Of a stretch of DNA of 64,000 nucleotides, positions 34,640 to 42,948 are shown piece by piece (the first letter of the stretch is position 1; each line of letters begins with the position of its first letter). Source of the stretch: Maricaulis sp. (GTDB taxonomy: Bacteria; Pseudomonadota; Alphaproteobacteria; Caulobacterales; Maricaulaceae). The stretch spans positions 193,019-257,018 of the forward strand of contig NZMJ01000046.1 in assembly GCA_002692855.1 (NCBI GenBank). The letters run 5' to 3'. The notes under the pieces are model-generated. The model was not told the origin of the DNA, ran no database searches, and worked only from the letters and a program-made list of their open reading frames with translations. The translations under genes were made by a program, and so were the position numbers.

Positions 34640-36357
34640 GGGGTGTCGGGCCCTTCGGCCAGGGCGGTTTCAGGCAGGTCCGGCACGACACCTGTCGCGA
34701 GACGCGCAGTCAGCGCTTCGATCTCGTCGGGATCAGGGTCCAGTTCGAGTGCCCGCTGCCACTGGAAACTCGCTTCGATGCGGCGACCCACCTGCCAATA
34801 GGCATCACCCAGGTGAAAATTGATCGTCGGACTCGCCGGGTCGAGTTCAACCGCGCGTTCAAGGTGGCGAACCGCTTCGGCCCACTCGCCGCGCACATAG
34901 TGCGCCCAACCCAGGCTGTCGACGATGTATCCAGCCTCGGGTTCCTGCGACGCCGCCGTGCGGATCATCGCGAACGCCTGTTCGATATTCCGGCCCTGAG
35001 TCACCCAGACATAGCCCAGATGGTTCAGGACGTCCGGCTCGTTCGGGCTGATCTCCAGCGCGCGAAGGAACAGCGCTTCGGCTTCCTGCCAGCGCCCCAA
35101 CTGATCAAGGATTGCAGCGCGGAAAAAATAGTATCGCCAGTCCGGCGTCTCGCCGGCGGCTTCGCGCCGCTCGGCAATCCGCGCATAAAGATCGGCCGAT
35201 TCCTCAAGCTCACCCGCCGCACGCGACAGATCGGCAAGGAGTGTCAGCGCTTCGAGGTCGCTCGTTTCTTCCGCCATGCGGCGTACACCTGCCCGCGCGC
35301 CGTCGGGATCACCCGAGCGCGCCTGCAGCCACAACCGCTCGATCCGGGCGGTGCGCGAGAACGCACCATCGGGGACCGCATCATAGGCGCGAAGCGCGCC
35401 TTCAGAGAATCCCATCCGGTCGAGCGTGCCGCCCAGCAGGATCAGCGTCGGTGCGTAGTCGGGATCCAGCCGCTGCGCGAGCCGAAGGTAAAGGATCGAC
35501 AACTCCATGTCGGCCTGTGCCGCAACGGCTGCCGACGGTCCCAGCACGGCGCGCGACGCCGCCTGGGCAGCGCTTGGCCGGCGCGGCGCCCGCTGTCCCG
35601 CGCGGACACGGTCCAGCGCGGCTTCGATTCCGGGATCCTCCGGAATCTCCGACAGGTAGGCCGAATAAAGGATGTCTGCATCGGTGCTTCGGCCAGCGCG
35701 TTCGAGAAAACCGCCATAAAGCTCGACCGTCACCCGTCGATAGCTCGCCCCGGCCATCGCTGCCCGGAAAGCGCTGTCGGCCGCTTCTGTTCGGCCAGCC
35801 TGCTCCAGGATCAGGGCGCGATGCAGTGCGATGAACGCGGCGGCAAAACCCGGCGCGTCCATGTCGTCCGACGCCGCAAGCGCCGCGTCATGATCGCCCA
35901 GCTGAACCAGCGCCCACCCGTCGAGGATGGCATAAAGCAGGCCGTTGAACGGTCCGTAATTGCCACCTTCCAGCCAGCGCCGGGCCTCTGCCCCCCGGCG
36001 GTCATGGATCGCATCCGCCGCCAGGTGAAGCCGTGCCAGTCCGCTTTCATCCGTGCTGGGCACAGCGAGACGGGCCGCATTGATCGACCGGTCCATGTCA
36101 CCGGCCAGTGTGGCAGCCAGGAAGGTCCGGTCGGCGAGAAACGCATTCTCGGGCGCATGCCCCAACGCCGCCGCGAAATAGTCGGACGCGCTGGTGACGT
36201 CCTGCGCGCTGCCGGCGAACCGCGCTGCCAGGAAGGCGCCATACGCCGACTGGGTCTCGTCGGCGGGATTGTCCGACTCCGAATAATCGCTCGTGGTCGC
36301 GCAGGCGGACAGCAGGATCGTCGCACCGGCCAGGGCAGAAAGAACACGCATATTCAT
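34636..36357 (-). CDS. TPR-repeat lipoprotein
   Basis: A protein of about 573 residues with a lipoprotein signal (MRVLSALAGATILLSACATT). The rest is a series of tetratricopeptide repeats, clearest near the C-terminus: LNHLGYVWVTQGRNIEQAFAM, DSLGWAHYVRGEWAEAVRHL and NFHLGDAYWQVGRRIEASFQW. Such proteins act as scaffolds at the outer membrane. Start may be 36357 or 36351; the second leaves an eight-base spacing from GAGAG. Its function here is not known, though coupling to ispE suggests co-expression rather than a shared pathway. Confidence 0.8.
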   Translation of the reverse strand: MNMRVLSALAGATILLSACATTSDYSESDNPADETQSAYGAFLAARFAGSAQDVTSASDYFAAALGHAPENAFLADRTFLAATLAGDMDRSINAARLAVPSTDESGLARLHLAADAIHDRRGAEARRWLEGGNYGPFNGLLYAILDGWALVQLGDHDAALAASDDMDAPGFAAAFIALHRALILEQAGRTEAADSAFRAAMAGASYRRVTVELYGGFLERAGRSTDADILYSAYLSEIPEDPGIEAALDRVRAGQRAPRRPSAAQAASRAVLGPSAAVAAQADMELSILYLRLAQRLDPDYAPTLILLGGTLDRMGFSEGALRAYDAVPDGAFSRTARIERLWLQARSGDPDGARAGVRRMAEETSDLEALTLLADLSRAAGELEESADLYARIAERREAAGETPDWRYYFFRAAILDQLGRWQEAEALFLRALEISPNEPDVLNHLGYVWVTQGRNIEQAFAMIRTAASQEPEAGYIVDSLGWAHYVRGEWAEAVRHLERAVELDPASPTINFHLGDAYWQVGRRIEASFQWQRALELDPDPDEIEALTARLATGVVPDLPETALAEGPDTP

Positions 36358-36403
36358 GACTCTCATGCTGCGCCCCGGCACTGCGAGCCGCAAGGCAGCT
36401 TCC

Positions 36404-38074
36404 TCACATATTGACGTAAATCGGCCCGCCGCCACCCTCGGGCGTGACCCAGTTGATGTTCTGGTTCGGGTCCTTGATGTCGCAGGTTTTGCAGTGGACG
36501 CAGTTCTGGGCGTTGATCACGAAACGCTCCTCGCCGGACGTTTCGTCCATCACCCACTCATACACGCCGGCCGGGCAATAGCGCGGCGACGGACCGCCAT
36601 AGACACCCAGCTCGCTCTCCTTTTGCAGGGCAAGGTCATGGACCTTGAGATGAACCGGCTGGTCTTCCTCGTGGTTGGTGTTCGACAGGAAGACAGACGA
36701 CAGCTTGTCGAAGGTCAGGACACCGTCCGGCTTGGGGTAGTCGATCTTTTCGTGCTGATCGGCAGGCTCCAGTGCCTCGGCGTCAGTTCCGCCATGTCCG
36801 AGTGTGCCGAAGATCGAAGCCCCGAACAGCGTGTTCGTCCACATGTCGAAACCGCCCATCATCACCCCGATGAAGGTGCCGAATTTCGACCACAGCGGCT
36901 TCGCGTTGCGGACCTTTTTCAAGTCCTTCGCAACCCAGGAATTGTCATAGGCCTCCTGGTAGGCGCTCAACGTATCGCCCGACCGGCCGGCCTTGATCGC
37001 CTCGTAGGCGGCTTCGGCGGCCATCATCCCGGTCTTCATCGCGTTGTGGCTGCCCTTGATGCGCGGCACGTTCACGAAACCGGCTGAACACCCGATCAGC
37101 GCACCGCCCGGGAAGGTCAGCTTGGGCACGGACTGATACCCGCCCTCGGTGATCGCCCGCGCGCCGTAGGACACGCGCTCGGCGCCCTCGAACGTGCCCT
37201 TGATATCGGGATGGGTCTTGAAGCGCTGGAATTCCTGGAAGGGCGCGATCCACGGATTCTTGTAATTCAGGTGCACGACGAAACCGACGGACACGAAATT
37301 GTCGCCCCAGTGATAGAGGAAGCTGCCGCCGCCGGTCTTGTTGTCGAGCGGCCAGCCCATCGTGTGCTGGACGAGGCCCGGCTTGAAATTCTCGGGCTTC
37401 ACCTGCCAGAGCTCTTTCAGGCCGATCCCGTATTTCTGCGGCTCGCTGTCGGCGTTCAATCCATACTTGTCGAGCAGAACCTTGGCGAGCGATCCACGCG
37501 CGCCTTCCGCGATCAGCGTGTACTTGCCGCGCAACTCCATTCCGGGCTGGTAGCCATCCTTGTGACTGCCGTCGCGCGCGACACCGAAATCCCCGGTGAC
37601 AACGCCCTTGACCACATCCCCCTCGACCACGAGGCCGGCAGCCGGAAAGCCGGGATAGATCTCGACGCCCATGGCCTCGGCCTGCTCGGCCAGCCACTTG
37701 CAGATATTCCCCAGCGAGCCGGCATAGCAGCCGTGATTGCTCATCAGCGGCGGGAACATGAAGTTCGGGAAGCGGAAACCGCCATTCTCGTTCAGATAGT
37801 AGAAGCGATCGTCATTGACCTCGGTCTCCAGCGGCGCACCCCGTTCCTTCCAGTCCGGAAAGAGCTCGTTGATTGCCTTGGGGTCCATGATCACACCCGA
37901 CAGGATGTGCGCGCCGACTTCGCCGCCCTTTTCCAAAACGGCAACCGAGAGGTCCTGCCCGTCCGCTTCGGCTTGCTGCTTCAGGCGGATGGCCGCGGAA
38001 AGTCCGGCTGGCCCTGCACCGACGATGACGACGTCATATTCCATCGACTCGCGTTCAACGCCGGTATCGGCCAT
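36404..38074 (-). CDS. Electron transfer flavoprotein-ubiquinone oxidoreductase
   Basis: A 556-residue membrane-associated FAD/[4Fe-4S] enzyme that passes electrons from ETF (fatty-acid and amino-acid oxidation) to ubiquinone. YDVVIVGAGPAGLSAAIRLKQ binds FAD; the ferredoxin-like end has YCPAGVYEW and NCVHCKTCDIKDPNQNINW, giving four cluster cysteines, and finishes with GGGGPIYVNM as the family does. Start at 38074; an internal Met at 38044 is a shorter alternative. Confidence 0.95.
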   Translation of the reverse strand: MADTGVERESMEYDVVIVGAGPAGLSAAIRLKQQAEADGQDLSVAVLEKGGEVGAHILSGVIMDPKAINELFPDWKERGAPLETEVNDDRFYYLNENGGFRFPNFMFPPLMSNHGCYAGSLGNICKWLAEQAEAMGVEIYPGFPAAGLVVEGDVVKGVVTGDFGVARDGSHKDGYQPGMELRGKYTLIAEGARGSLAKVLLDKYGLNADSEPQKYGIGLKELWQVKPENFKPGLVQHTMGWPLDNKTGGGSFLYHWGDNFVSVGFVVHLNYKNPWIAPFQEFQRFKTHPDIKGTFEGAERVSYGARAITEGGYQSVPKLTFPGGALIGCSAGFVNVPRIKGSHNAMKTGMMAAEAAYEAIKAGRSGDTLSAYQEAYDNSWVAKDLKKVRNAKPLWSKFGTFIGVMMGGFDMWTNTLFGASIFGTLGHGGTDAEALEPADQHEKIDYPKPDGVLTFDKLSSVFLSNTNHEEDQPVHLKVHDLALQKESELGVYGGPSPRYCPAGVYEWVMDETSGEERFVINAQNCVHCKTCDIKDPNQNINWVTPEGGGGPIYVNM

Positions 38075-38184
38075 GTCAGTCTCCCTCGATAATGATGGCG
38101 CAGTTTGCCCTTGGCCCGTCTTAGCTTAGCTTGCCGCCTTCATCTAGGCCGCAAGCGCGGCATGGCGAACTCCGGACCCTGACG

Positions 38185-39018
38185 ATGTCACCCGTTTCCG
38201 ATCCGCGCGAAACAGCGCTGAAAAGCCTCACCGCCTGGTGGGCGGATATGGGCGTGGAACCGGAATTGCCGGTCAGCGTGCCGAAACCCCGGCCCGCCGC
38301 GCCCTCGGCAACATCGAAACGAACACCGCCCCCGGACCAGTCCCGTCCCGCCACGGCGGCCGCGGCCCGCGCAGCAGGCTATGGCGAACAGGGCGCGGAC
38401 GAGGCCGAGGCCCGCAAGGTCGCCTCCGCCGCGAAATCCATCGCCGAGTTGAAGGCAGCGATCGAGGCGTTTGACGGCAGCCCGCTCAAGCGCACCGCCC
38501 GCAATACCGTCTTTTCGCGCGGCAATCCCGAATGCGGCCTGATGGTGGTCGGGGAGGCGCCGGGCAAGGACGAGGACGAACAGGGTGAACCCTTTGTCGG
38601 CAAATCCGGCCAGTTGCTCGACCGCATGTTCGCATCCATCGGACTGGACCGCGAAACCGACATCTATGTCTCCAACATCCTCAACTGGCGCCCGCCAGGG
38701 AACCGGAACCCGACAACCGAGGAAATCGCCCTCGCTTTGCCGTTCATCGAACGGCACATCGCGCTGGTGAAGCCGAAAATCCTGGTCCTGGTCGGCGGGG
38801 TTTCCGCACCGTCCCTGCTTCGCGCCACGACGGGCATCATGCGGCTGCGCGGACGCTGGGCGGAATACAGTCTCAAGGACGAGAAATTCGAACCGGGTGA
38901 CCACATCCCGGCCCTGCCGATCCTGCATCCCGCCTACCTGCTTCGCCGCCCGCAGGACAAGAAGCTCGCCTGGCGCGACCTCCTGATGCTCCAGAAGCGG
39001 CTGGAAGAAACAAAATAG
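38185..39018 (+). CDS. Uracil-DNA glycosylase, family 4-like, without cluster cysteines
   Basis: A 277-residue base-excision enzyme. The body matches family 4 [23 protein letters not shown] (uracil-pocket motif), [25 protein letters not shown] and the C-terminal HPAYLLRRP. About 100 residues at the front are a Pro/Ala-rich extension. Only one Cys is present in the whole chain (GNPECG); the positions where related alphaproteobacterial proteins have Cys read [10 protein letters not shown] and [11 protein letters not shown] classical [4Fe-4S] cluster is therefore not possible. Start at 38185 (MSPVSDPRE) rather than 38131. Confidence 0.8.
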   Translation: MSPVSDPRETALKSLTAWWADMGVEPELPVSVPKPRPAAPSATSKRTPPPDQSRPATAAAARAAGYGEQGADEAEARKVASAAKSIAELKAAIEAFDGSPLKRTARNTVFSRGNPECGLMVVGEAPGKDEDEQGEPFVGKSGQLLDRMFASIGLDRETDIYVSNILNWRPPGNRNPTTEEIALALPFIERHIALVKPKILVLVGGVSAPSLLRATTGIMRLRGRWAEYSLKDEKFEPGDHIPALPILHPAYLLRRPQDKKLAWRDLLMLQKRLEETK

Positions 39019-39020
39019 GC

Positions 39021-39045
39021 GTCATTCCGGCGAAGGCCGGAATCC
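39021..39045. repeat. ATTCCGG palindrome after the UDG gene
   Basis: ATTCCGG (39024-39030) pairs with CCGGAAT (39037-39043) around a six-base loop, just after the stop codon. This GTCATTCCGGCGAAGGCCGG type of unit is a repeat I recall from many alphaproteobacterial intergenic spaces. It could also stop transcription but lacks a T-run. Confidence 0.5.
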
Positions 39046-39103
39046 GGAACCACCGGGAATCCGCATTTCGGCTTCCGCCGGGGTGGACGATTTGCGTCGC
39101 GCC

Positions 39104-39132
39104 TTGACTCTCATTCAACCATTTGGTTGATT
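39104..39132 (+). promoter_or_regulatory. Promoter and 16-base palindromic operator of the ArsR/SRPBCC pair
   Basis: TTGACT (39104-39109) is a good -35; a weak -10 (TTGATT, 39127-39132) follows at 17 bases. Between and over them lies the perfect palindrome TCAACCA-TT-TGGTTGA (39115-39130). ArsR-type repressors bind such sites. The ATG at 39139 is only seven bases beyond the -10, so the message may be leaderless. Confidence 0.6.
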
Positions 39133-39138
39133 GTTGTC

Positions 39139-39459
39139 ATGCCTGCGCTCGACACCACCTTCAACGCCCTGTCCGACCCGACGCGCCGGGCCATCCTCGA
39201 CCGGTTGATGCGCGGCGAGGCGCGCGTCACCGAGCTCGCGGAGCCGTTCGACATGTCGCTGAACGCCGTGTCGAAACACATCCGTGTCCTTGAAGACGCC
39301 CGTCTCGTGACGCGCCGCCGCGAGGGCAAGGAACACCGCATCGCCTTTGCTCCGGAACCATTGGAGGAACTGGCGCGCTGGATTACCGAGAAACGCGCCT
39401 TCTGGAATCCCCGGCTCGACCGGCTCCAGGCGCTATTGGAAAAGGACGACACACCATGA
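39139..39459 (+). CDS. ArsR-family transcriptional regulator
   Basis: A 106-residue winged-helix repressor. FNALSDPTRRAILDRLMRGEARVTELAEPFDMSLNAVSKHIRVLEDARLVTRRREGKEH covers the DNA-binding domain; the recognition helix is MSLNAVSKHIRVLE. No metal-binding cysteines are seen, so it belongs to the non-metal group usually paired with SRPBCC genes. ATG at 39139 is chosen over the in-frame 39127 start because it fits the family N-terminus MPALDTTFNALSDPTRR. It overlaps the SRPBCC gene by four bases. Confidence 0.88.
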   Translation: MPALDTTFNALSDPTRRAILDRLMRGEARVTELAEPFDMSLNAVSKHIRVLEDARLVTRRREGKEHRIAFAPEPLEELARWITEKRAFWNPRLDRLQALLEKDDTP

Positions 39460-40001
39460 CCGATCACGGCAGCTTCACCCCGCCCGGCACGCTGCGTTTC
39501 GAACGCCTCCTGCCCGGTCCGATCGAGACCGTCTGGGCCTATCTCGTCGAACCCGACCTGCGCGCGCAATGGCTCGCTGGCGGCGAGATGGACCTGAAGC
39601 CCGGCGGCAAGGGTGCGCTGATCTTTCGCAATGGTGATCTCAGCGGTCCCGACGACCTGCCGTCCGCGAAATACGCGAAGGAAGGCCATACCGAGATCCA
39701 CTCGGTTGCAGAGATCGTCGAGGTCGATCCGCCGCGCCATTTGCGGTTCAAATGGGGGGAAGGCAATGACGAATGGTCCGATGTGACCTTCTCCCTCGAA
39801 GAGGTCGGCGACCGGGTGCGGCTCGTGCTCGTCCATACCGACGTCACCCAGACTGAACAGCAGGCCGGTGTGCTGGCCGGCTGGCATACACACCTGAACC
39901 TGTTGCAGTCGCGGCTGACCGGCGAAGCGGAACTGCCCTTCTGGGCCACGCTGGAACGGATGGAGGCGGAGTATTCGACCCGCTACGGCCTGCCGATCTA
40001 G
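39456..40001 (+). CDS. SRPBCC/AHSA1-like domain protein
   Basis: A 181-residue START-like fold protein of the AHSA1/SRPBCC group, which has a hydrophobic ligand cavity. Visible are LRFERLLPGPIETVWAYLVEPDLRAQWLAGG, VEVDPPRHLRFKW, VTFSLEEVGDRVRLVLVHTDV and the C-terminal GWHTHLNLL. Translationally coupled to the ArsR regulator, a pairing seen widely. The ligand is unknown; control by the upstream palindrome is expected. Confidence 0.85.
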   Translation: MTDHGSFTPPGTLRFERLLPGPIETVWAYLVEPDLRAQWLAGGEMDLKPGGKGALIFRNGDLSGPDDLPSAKYAKEGHTEIHSVAEIVEVDPPRHLRFKWGEGNDEWSDVTFSLEEVGDRVRLVLVHTDVTQTEQQAGVLAGWHTHLNLLQSRLTGEAELPFWATLERMEAEYSTRYGLPI

Positions 40002-40066
40002 GGTGGGGCAACAACCCGTCTGGTAGAGGCGCCCTGCCGCTATTAGTCTGGCCATTCACATGTGAT

Positions 40067-40080
40067 CATTCATCTGAATG
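40067..40080. promoter_or_regulatory. Candidate LysR-family binding site upstream of the regulator gene
   Basis: CATTCA-TC-TGAATG is a perfect 6-2-6 palindrome, ten bases before the regulator ATG and followed by GAC. It shares CATCTGAxTGGAC with the site at 40965-40980. TCACATGTGA at 40056-40065 is a second short palindrome beside it. Confidence 0.45.
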
Positions 40081-40089
40081 GACAATGGC

Positions 40090-40974
40090 ATGGACCTCAA
40101 CCAAGCGCGGATGTTTGTCGAAGTGGTGCGGGCGGGCAGCTTTGCGGAGGCTGCCCGGCGTCTCGATATCCCGAAGTCCACCGTCAGCGCGCGCATTCAG
40201 GCTCTCGAAACCCGGCTTGGAGCGCGCCTCCTGCGCCGTTCGACCCGGCAATTGGCCCTGACGCTCGAAGGAGAAGCCTATTACGACGCGGTCGCTGGCG
40301 CGATTGACCGGCTCGTGGACGCCGAAGCGGTGACGGCGGAAAGCGGCGGCACCCTGTCAGGCCGGATCCGGTTTACCGCGCCGCTTGAGTTTCCCCACGA
40401 AGCCATCATTTCAGCATTCACGACCTTCACCCGGAATCATCCCGGCGTGACATTCGAAATCTTGCTGTCCAACGAACCGTTTGACCTTGTTGCCCGCAAT
40501 ATCGACCTCGCATTGCGTGGCGGAGACCCCGGCGGTGCGGGCCACATCATACGCAAGGTCGGTGAACTCGCTTTCGGGCTTTATGCGAGCCCGGCCTATC
40601 TCGAAACGCACGAACGTCCCACCGCTCTGGACGAACTCGCCGGGCACGACCTTCTCATCTTCCGGTCTCCGTCGGAGAGCCGCACAATACGCGCGGCCGA
40701 TCCGCTTTCAGCCTTTGCTCCGCGAGTCGCGTCAGACAATTTCGCCTTTCTTCACCGTCTGGTCCTCGCAGGGCTCGGTATCGCGTCGCTGCCCCACGCG
40801 CTCGTCCACAAGGACGTCGAAGCCGGCCGCCTGATCAGATTGCTGGAGGGTTGGTCAGGCAAACCTGGAATCCTCCATCTTGTCTTCCCCTCACGGCATG
40901 ACATTTCACCGCGCGTCCGCGCCTTTGCCGACGATCTGTTGGCAGCTCTCGCGAGTCACAATTCGTCCATCTGA
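40090..40974 (+). CDS. LysR-family transcriptional regulator
   Basis: A 294-residue LTTR. The N-terminal helix-turn-helix reads DLNQARMFVEVVRAGSFAEAARRLDIPKSTVSARIQALETRLGARLLRR, typical of the family; the remainder is a periplasmic-binding-like effector domain (IRFTAPLEFPHEAI..., IASLPHALVHKDV). Start at 40090 (MDLNQARMF) is preferred; the ATG at 40078 lies inside the motif. It is followed by a YczE-type membrane gene in the same direction, which is probably its target. Confidence 0.88.
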   Translation: MDLNQARMFVEVVRAGSFAEAARRLDIPKSTVSARIQALETRLGARLLRRSTRQLALTLEGEAYYDAVAGAIDRLVDAEAVTAESGGTLSGRIRFTAPLEFPHEAIISAFTTFTRNHPGVTFEILLSNEPFDLVARNIDLALRGGDPGGAGHIIRKVGELAFGLYASPAYLETHERPTALDELAGHDLLIFRSPSESRTIRAADPLSAFAPRVASDNFAFLHRLVLAGLGIASLPHALVHKDVEAGRLIRLLEGWSGKPGILHLVFPSRHDISPRVRAFADDLLAALASHNSSI

Positions 40975-40980
40975 TTGGAC
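40965..40980. promoter_or_regulatory. Candidate LysR-family binding site upstream of the YczE-like gene
   Basis: GTCCA-TCTGAT-TGGAC is a 5-6-5 inverted repeat that spans the regulator stop codon. CATCTGATTGGAC differs by one base from CATCTGAATGGAC at the regulator's own start. Confidence 0.45.
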
Positions 40981-40996
40981 GATGCGTCCAGTTCAT

Positions 40997-41010
40997 CCAT
41001 CTAGTTGACC
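40997..41010. promoter_or_regulatory. Third, weaker copy of the LysR-linked motif
   Basis: CCATCTAGTTGACC resembles the CCATCTGATTGGAC core. It starts about 30 bases downstream of the core of the previous site, close to three helical turns, and 46 bases ahead of the membrane-protein start. Confidence 0.3.
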
Positions 41011-41056
41011 GACAAGCCGGCGTGTATCCAAGCCCTATCGACATCGAGGGCTCGCC

Positions 41057-41671
41057 ATGCTGATCCGCCGCCTGACCCAGCTTTACGCCGGCCTGACCGC
41101 ATTCGGTCTTGCCATGGCACTCAACATCCGCAGTGGTCTCGGTCTCAATCCGTGGGATGTCTTCCATCAGGGCATGGCGCAATGGACCGGATTGAGTTTC
41201 GGTACGGTGGTCATTGCCGTCGGTGTCGCCGTATTCCTCGCCTGGATTCCCCTGCGCCAGAAACCTGGATTGGGAACGGTCAGCAACATCATCGTCATCG
41301 GACTCGCCGTTGACCTGTTCCTGGCGGTGTTACCCCCTTTCCAGTCGTGGCCGGTCCGTATCGCAGCGTTGGCGTCGGGAATTGTTCTGTGCGGCCTCGC
41401 GACTGCGGCCTATATCGGGGCCGGCTTCGGGCCGGGACCGCGGGATGGCCTCATGACCGGGCTGGCCAAACGAACGGGCTGGTCGATCCGCCTGGTACGA
41501 ACCGGAATCGAAATTGTCGTGCTCGCAGCGGGTTGGGCACTCGGTGGCACGGCCGGTATCGGAACCGTTCTGTTCGCCGTGGCAATCGGCCCGCTGGTGC
41601 AGGCATTTCTTCCCTTCTTTGATGTGGCGGGGAACAGGCCGCCGCCCGCAGGGAGACGCAAGCTGGCCTGA
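41057..41671 (+). CDS. YczE/YitT-like integral membrane protein
   Basis: A 204-residue protein with about five membrane segments. The N-terminal half matches YczE: LYAGLTAFGLAMALNIRSGLGLNPWDVFHQGMAQWTGLSFGTV, then LRQKPGLGTVSNIIVIGLAVDL. The second half repeats the pattern (YIGAGFGPGPRDGLMTGLAKRTG), indicating an internal duplication. The transported substrate is unknown. It is probably regulated by the LysR protein just upstream. Confidence 0.8.
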   Translation: MLIRRLTQLYAGLTAFGLAMALNIRSGLGLNPWDVFHQGMAQWTGLSFGTVVIAVGVAVFLAWIPLRQKPGLGTVSNIIVIGLAVDLFLAVLPPFQSWPVRIAALASGIVLCGLATAAYIGAGFGPGPRDGLMTGLAKRTGWSIRLVRTGIEIVVLAAGWALGGTAGIGTVLFAVAIGPLVQAFLPFFDVAGNRPPPAGRRKLA

Positions 41672-41676
41672 ATTTT

Positions 41677-41691
41677 GTTCTTGTCTTGTTC
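41677..41691. promoter_or_regulatory. Candidate LexA (SOS) box, alphaproteobacterial type
   Basis: GTTC-N7-GTTC in an AT-rich TTGTTCTTGTCTTGTTC setting (41677-41691), the direct-repeat form that alphaproteobacterial LexA binds. It ends 26 bases before the radical SAM start. GTTC-TAG-GAAC at 41694-41704 is a further palindrome beside it. Confidence 0.55.
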
Positions 41692-41717
41692 CTGTTCTAG
41701 GAACATGATCCTTGCCC

Positions 41718-42890
41718 ATGAGCGAGGATGAAAAGCCCGACCCTGTCTATGAGCCTCTCCCCGAGGCAGACGCCGCGCCTGCGGGCATGGAAGATGCCGG
41801 CGGCACGGCCTTCTTTACCGGCAGCTCGCAGCCCGTGATCCGCGGGCGCGGCGCGCGCTCCAACGTGACAGGACGGTTCGAGCGTTTCGCCTACGAGCCG
41901 TTCGACGACGGCTGGACGGAAGACGATGCCATTCCGCGCCAGCTGCGCACCGTCACGATCAAGGACACGTCCCGCACGATCGTGAACAAGAATGACAGCC
42001 CGGACATTTCGTTCGACTGGTCGATCAACCCCTATCGGGGCTGCGAGCATGGCTGCATCTATTGCTACGCCCGGCCCAGCCACGCCTATTGGGGTTACTC
42101 ACCGGGCCTCGATTTCGAGAGCGTCCTGTTCGTGAAACCGGACGCCCCGAAGCTGCTCGAAGAGCGCTTCCTCCACCCCAGATACCGGCCCGAACCGATT
42201 GTCATCGGATCCAATACCGACTGCTACCAGCCGATCGAACGCGAGCAGCAGATCACCCGGGAGCTCTTGAAAGTCTTTGCCCGCTTCAACCACCCGGTCA
42301 GCATCATCACCAAGTCGGCCCTGGTCCTGCGCGATCTCGACATCCTGGGACCGATGGCCGCCAAGGGACTTGTGCGCGCCGCGATTTCCGTGACGACGCT
42401 CGACCGCCGCCTGGCGCGGGACATGGAGCCACGGGCTGCGACCCCCGCCAAGCGTCTGGAGGCCATTCGCGGCCTCAGCGAGGCGGGCATCCCCGTGACG
42501 GTGATGGTCGCGCCCGTCGTCCCCGCACTGACCGATCGGGAGATGGAGAAAATCCTGGAATCCGCCGCCGAAGCCGGCGCGAAAAGCGCGGGCTATGTGC
42601 TGCTGCGCCTGCCGCACGAGATCAAGGACCTGTTCAAGGAGTGGCTGGCGACGACCCGTCCCGATTCCGCCAGCCATGTCATGAGCCTGATCCGCCAGAC
42701 GCGGGGCGGACAGGAATACGATTCCAGCTGGGGCAAGCGCCAGCGCGGCGAAGGCCCTTATGCCCAGATCATTGCCCGTCGGTTTCGCGCCTCGGTCGAG
42801 CGGATCGGCCTCAACCGCCCCGCCCCCGGCCTGCGCGTCGATCTGTTCGAACGCCCGCTGGGTGCAAAGAACCAGGGCGCGCTCTTCTAG
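41718..42890 (+). CDS. Radical SAM protein, PA0069/SplB-related
   Basis: A 390-residue radical SAM enzyme of the PA0069 family in COG1533. The cluster motif is GCEHGCIYCYARPSH (C-x3-C-x2-C), preceded by SFDWSINPYRG. TDCYQPIEREQQITRELLKV and ISVTTLDRRLARDMEPRA are typical of the family. Related spore photoproduct lyases repair UV lesions, but this group's substrate is not known to me. The LexA-like box upstream points to a DNA-damage role. ATG 41718 is taken over the TTG at 41712. Confidence 0.85.
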   Translation: MSEDEKPDPVYEPLPEADAAPAGMEDAGGTAFFTGSSQPVIRGRGARSNVTGRFERFAYEPFDDGWTEDDAIPRQLRTVTIKDTSRTIVNKNDSPDISFDWSINPYRGCEHGCIYCYARPSHAYWGYSPGLDFESVLFVKPDAPKLLEERFLHPRYRPEPIVIGSNTDCYQPIEREQQITRELLKVFARFNHPVSIITKSALVLRDLDILGPMAAKGLVRAAISVTTLDRRLARDMEPRAATPAKRLEAIRGLSEAGIPVTVMVAPVVPALTDREMEKILESAAEAGAKSAGYVLLRLPHEIKDLFKEWLATTRPDSASHVMSLIRQTRGGQEYDSSWGKRQRGEGPYAQIIARRFRASVERIGLNRPAPGLRVDLFERPLGAKNQGALF

Positions 42891-42948
42891 GGCTTGCGTG
42901 GCAGAACTTCCCGGTCTCAAATGCAACCAGGGATGGGGAGGGGCCGGA

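Noticed and set aside
41694-41704. GTTC-TAG-GAAC as an independent LexA site
   Set aside because: Inverted with a three-base spacer; alphaproteobacterial LexA prefers direct repeats seven apart. Kept only as context.
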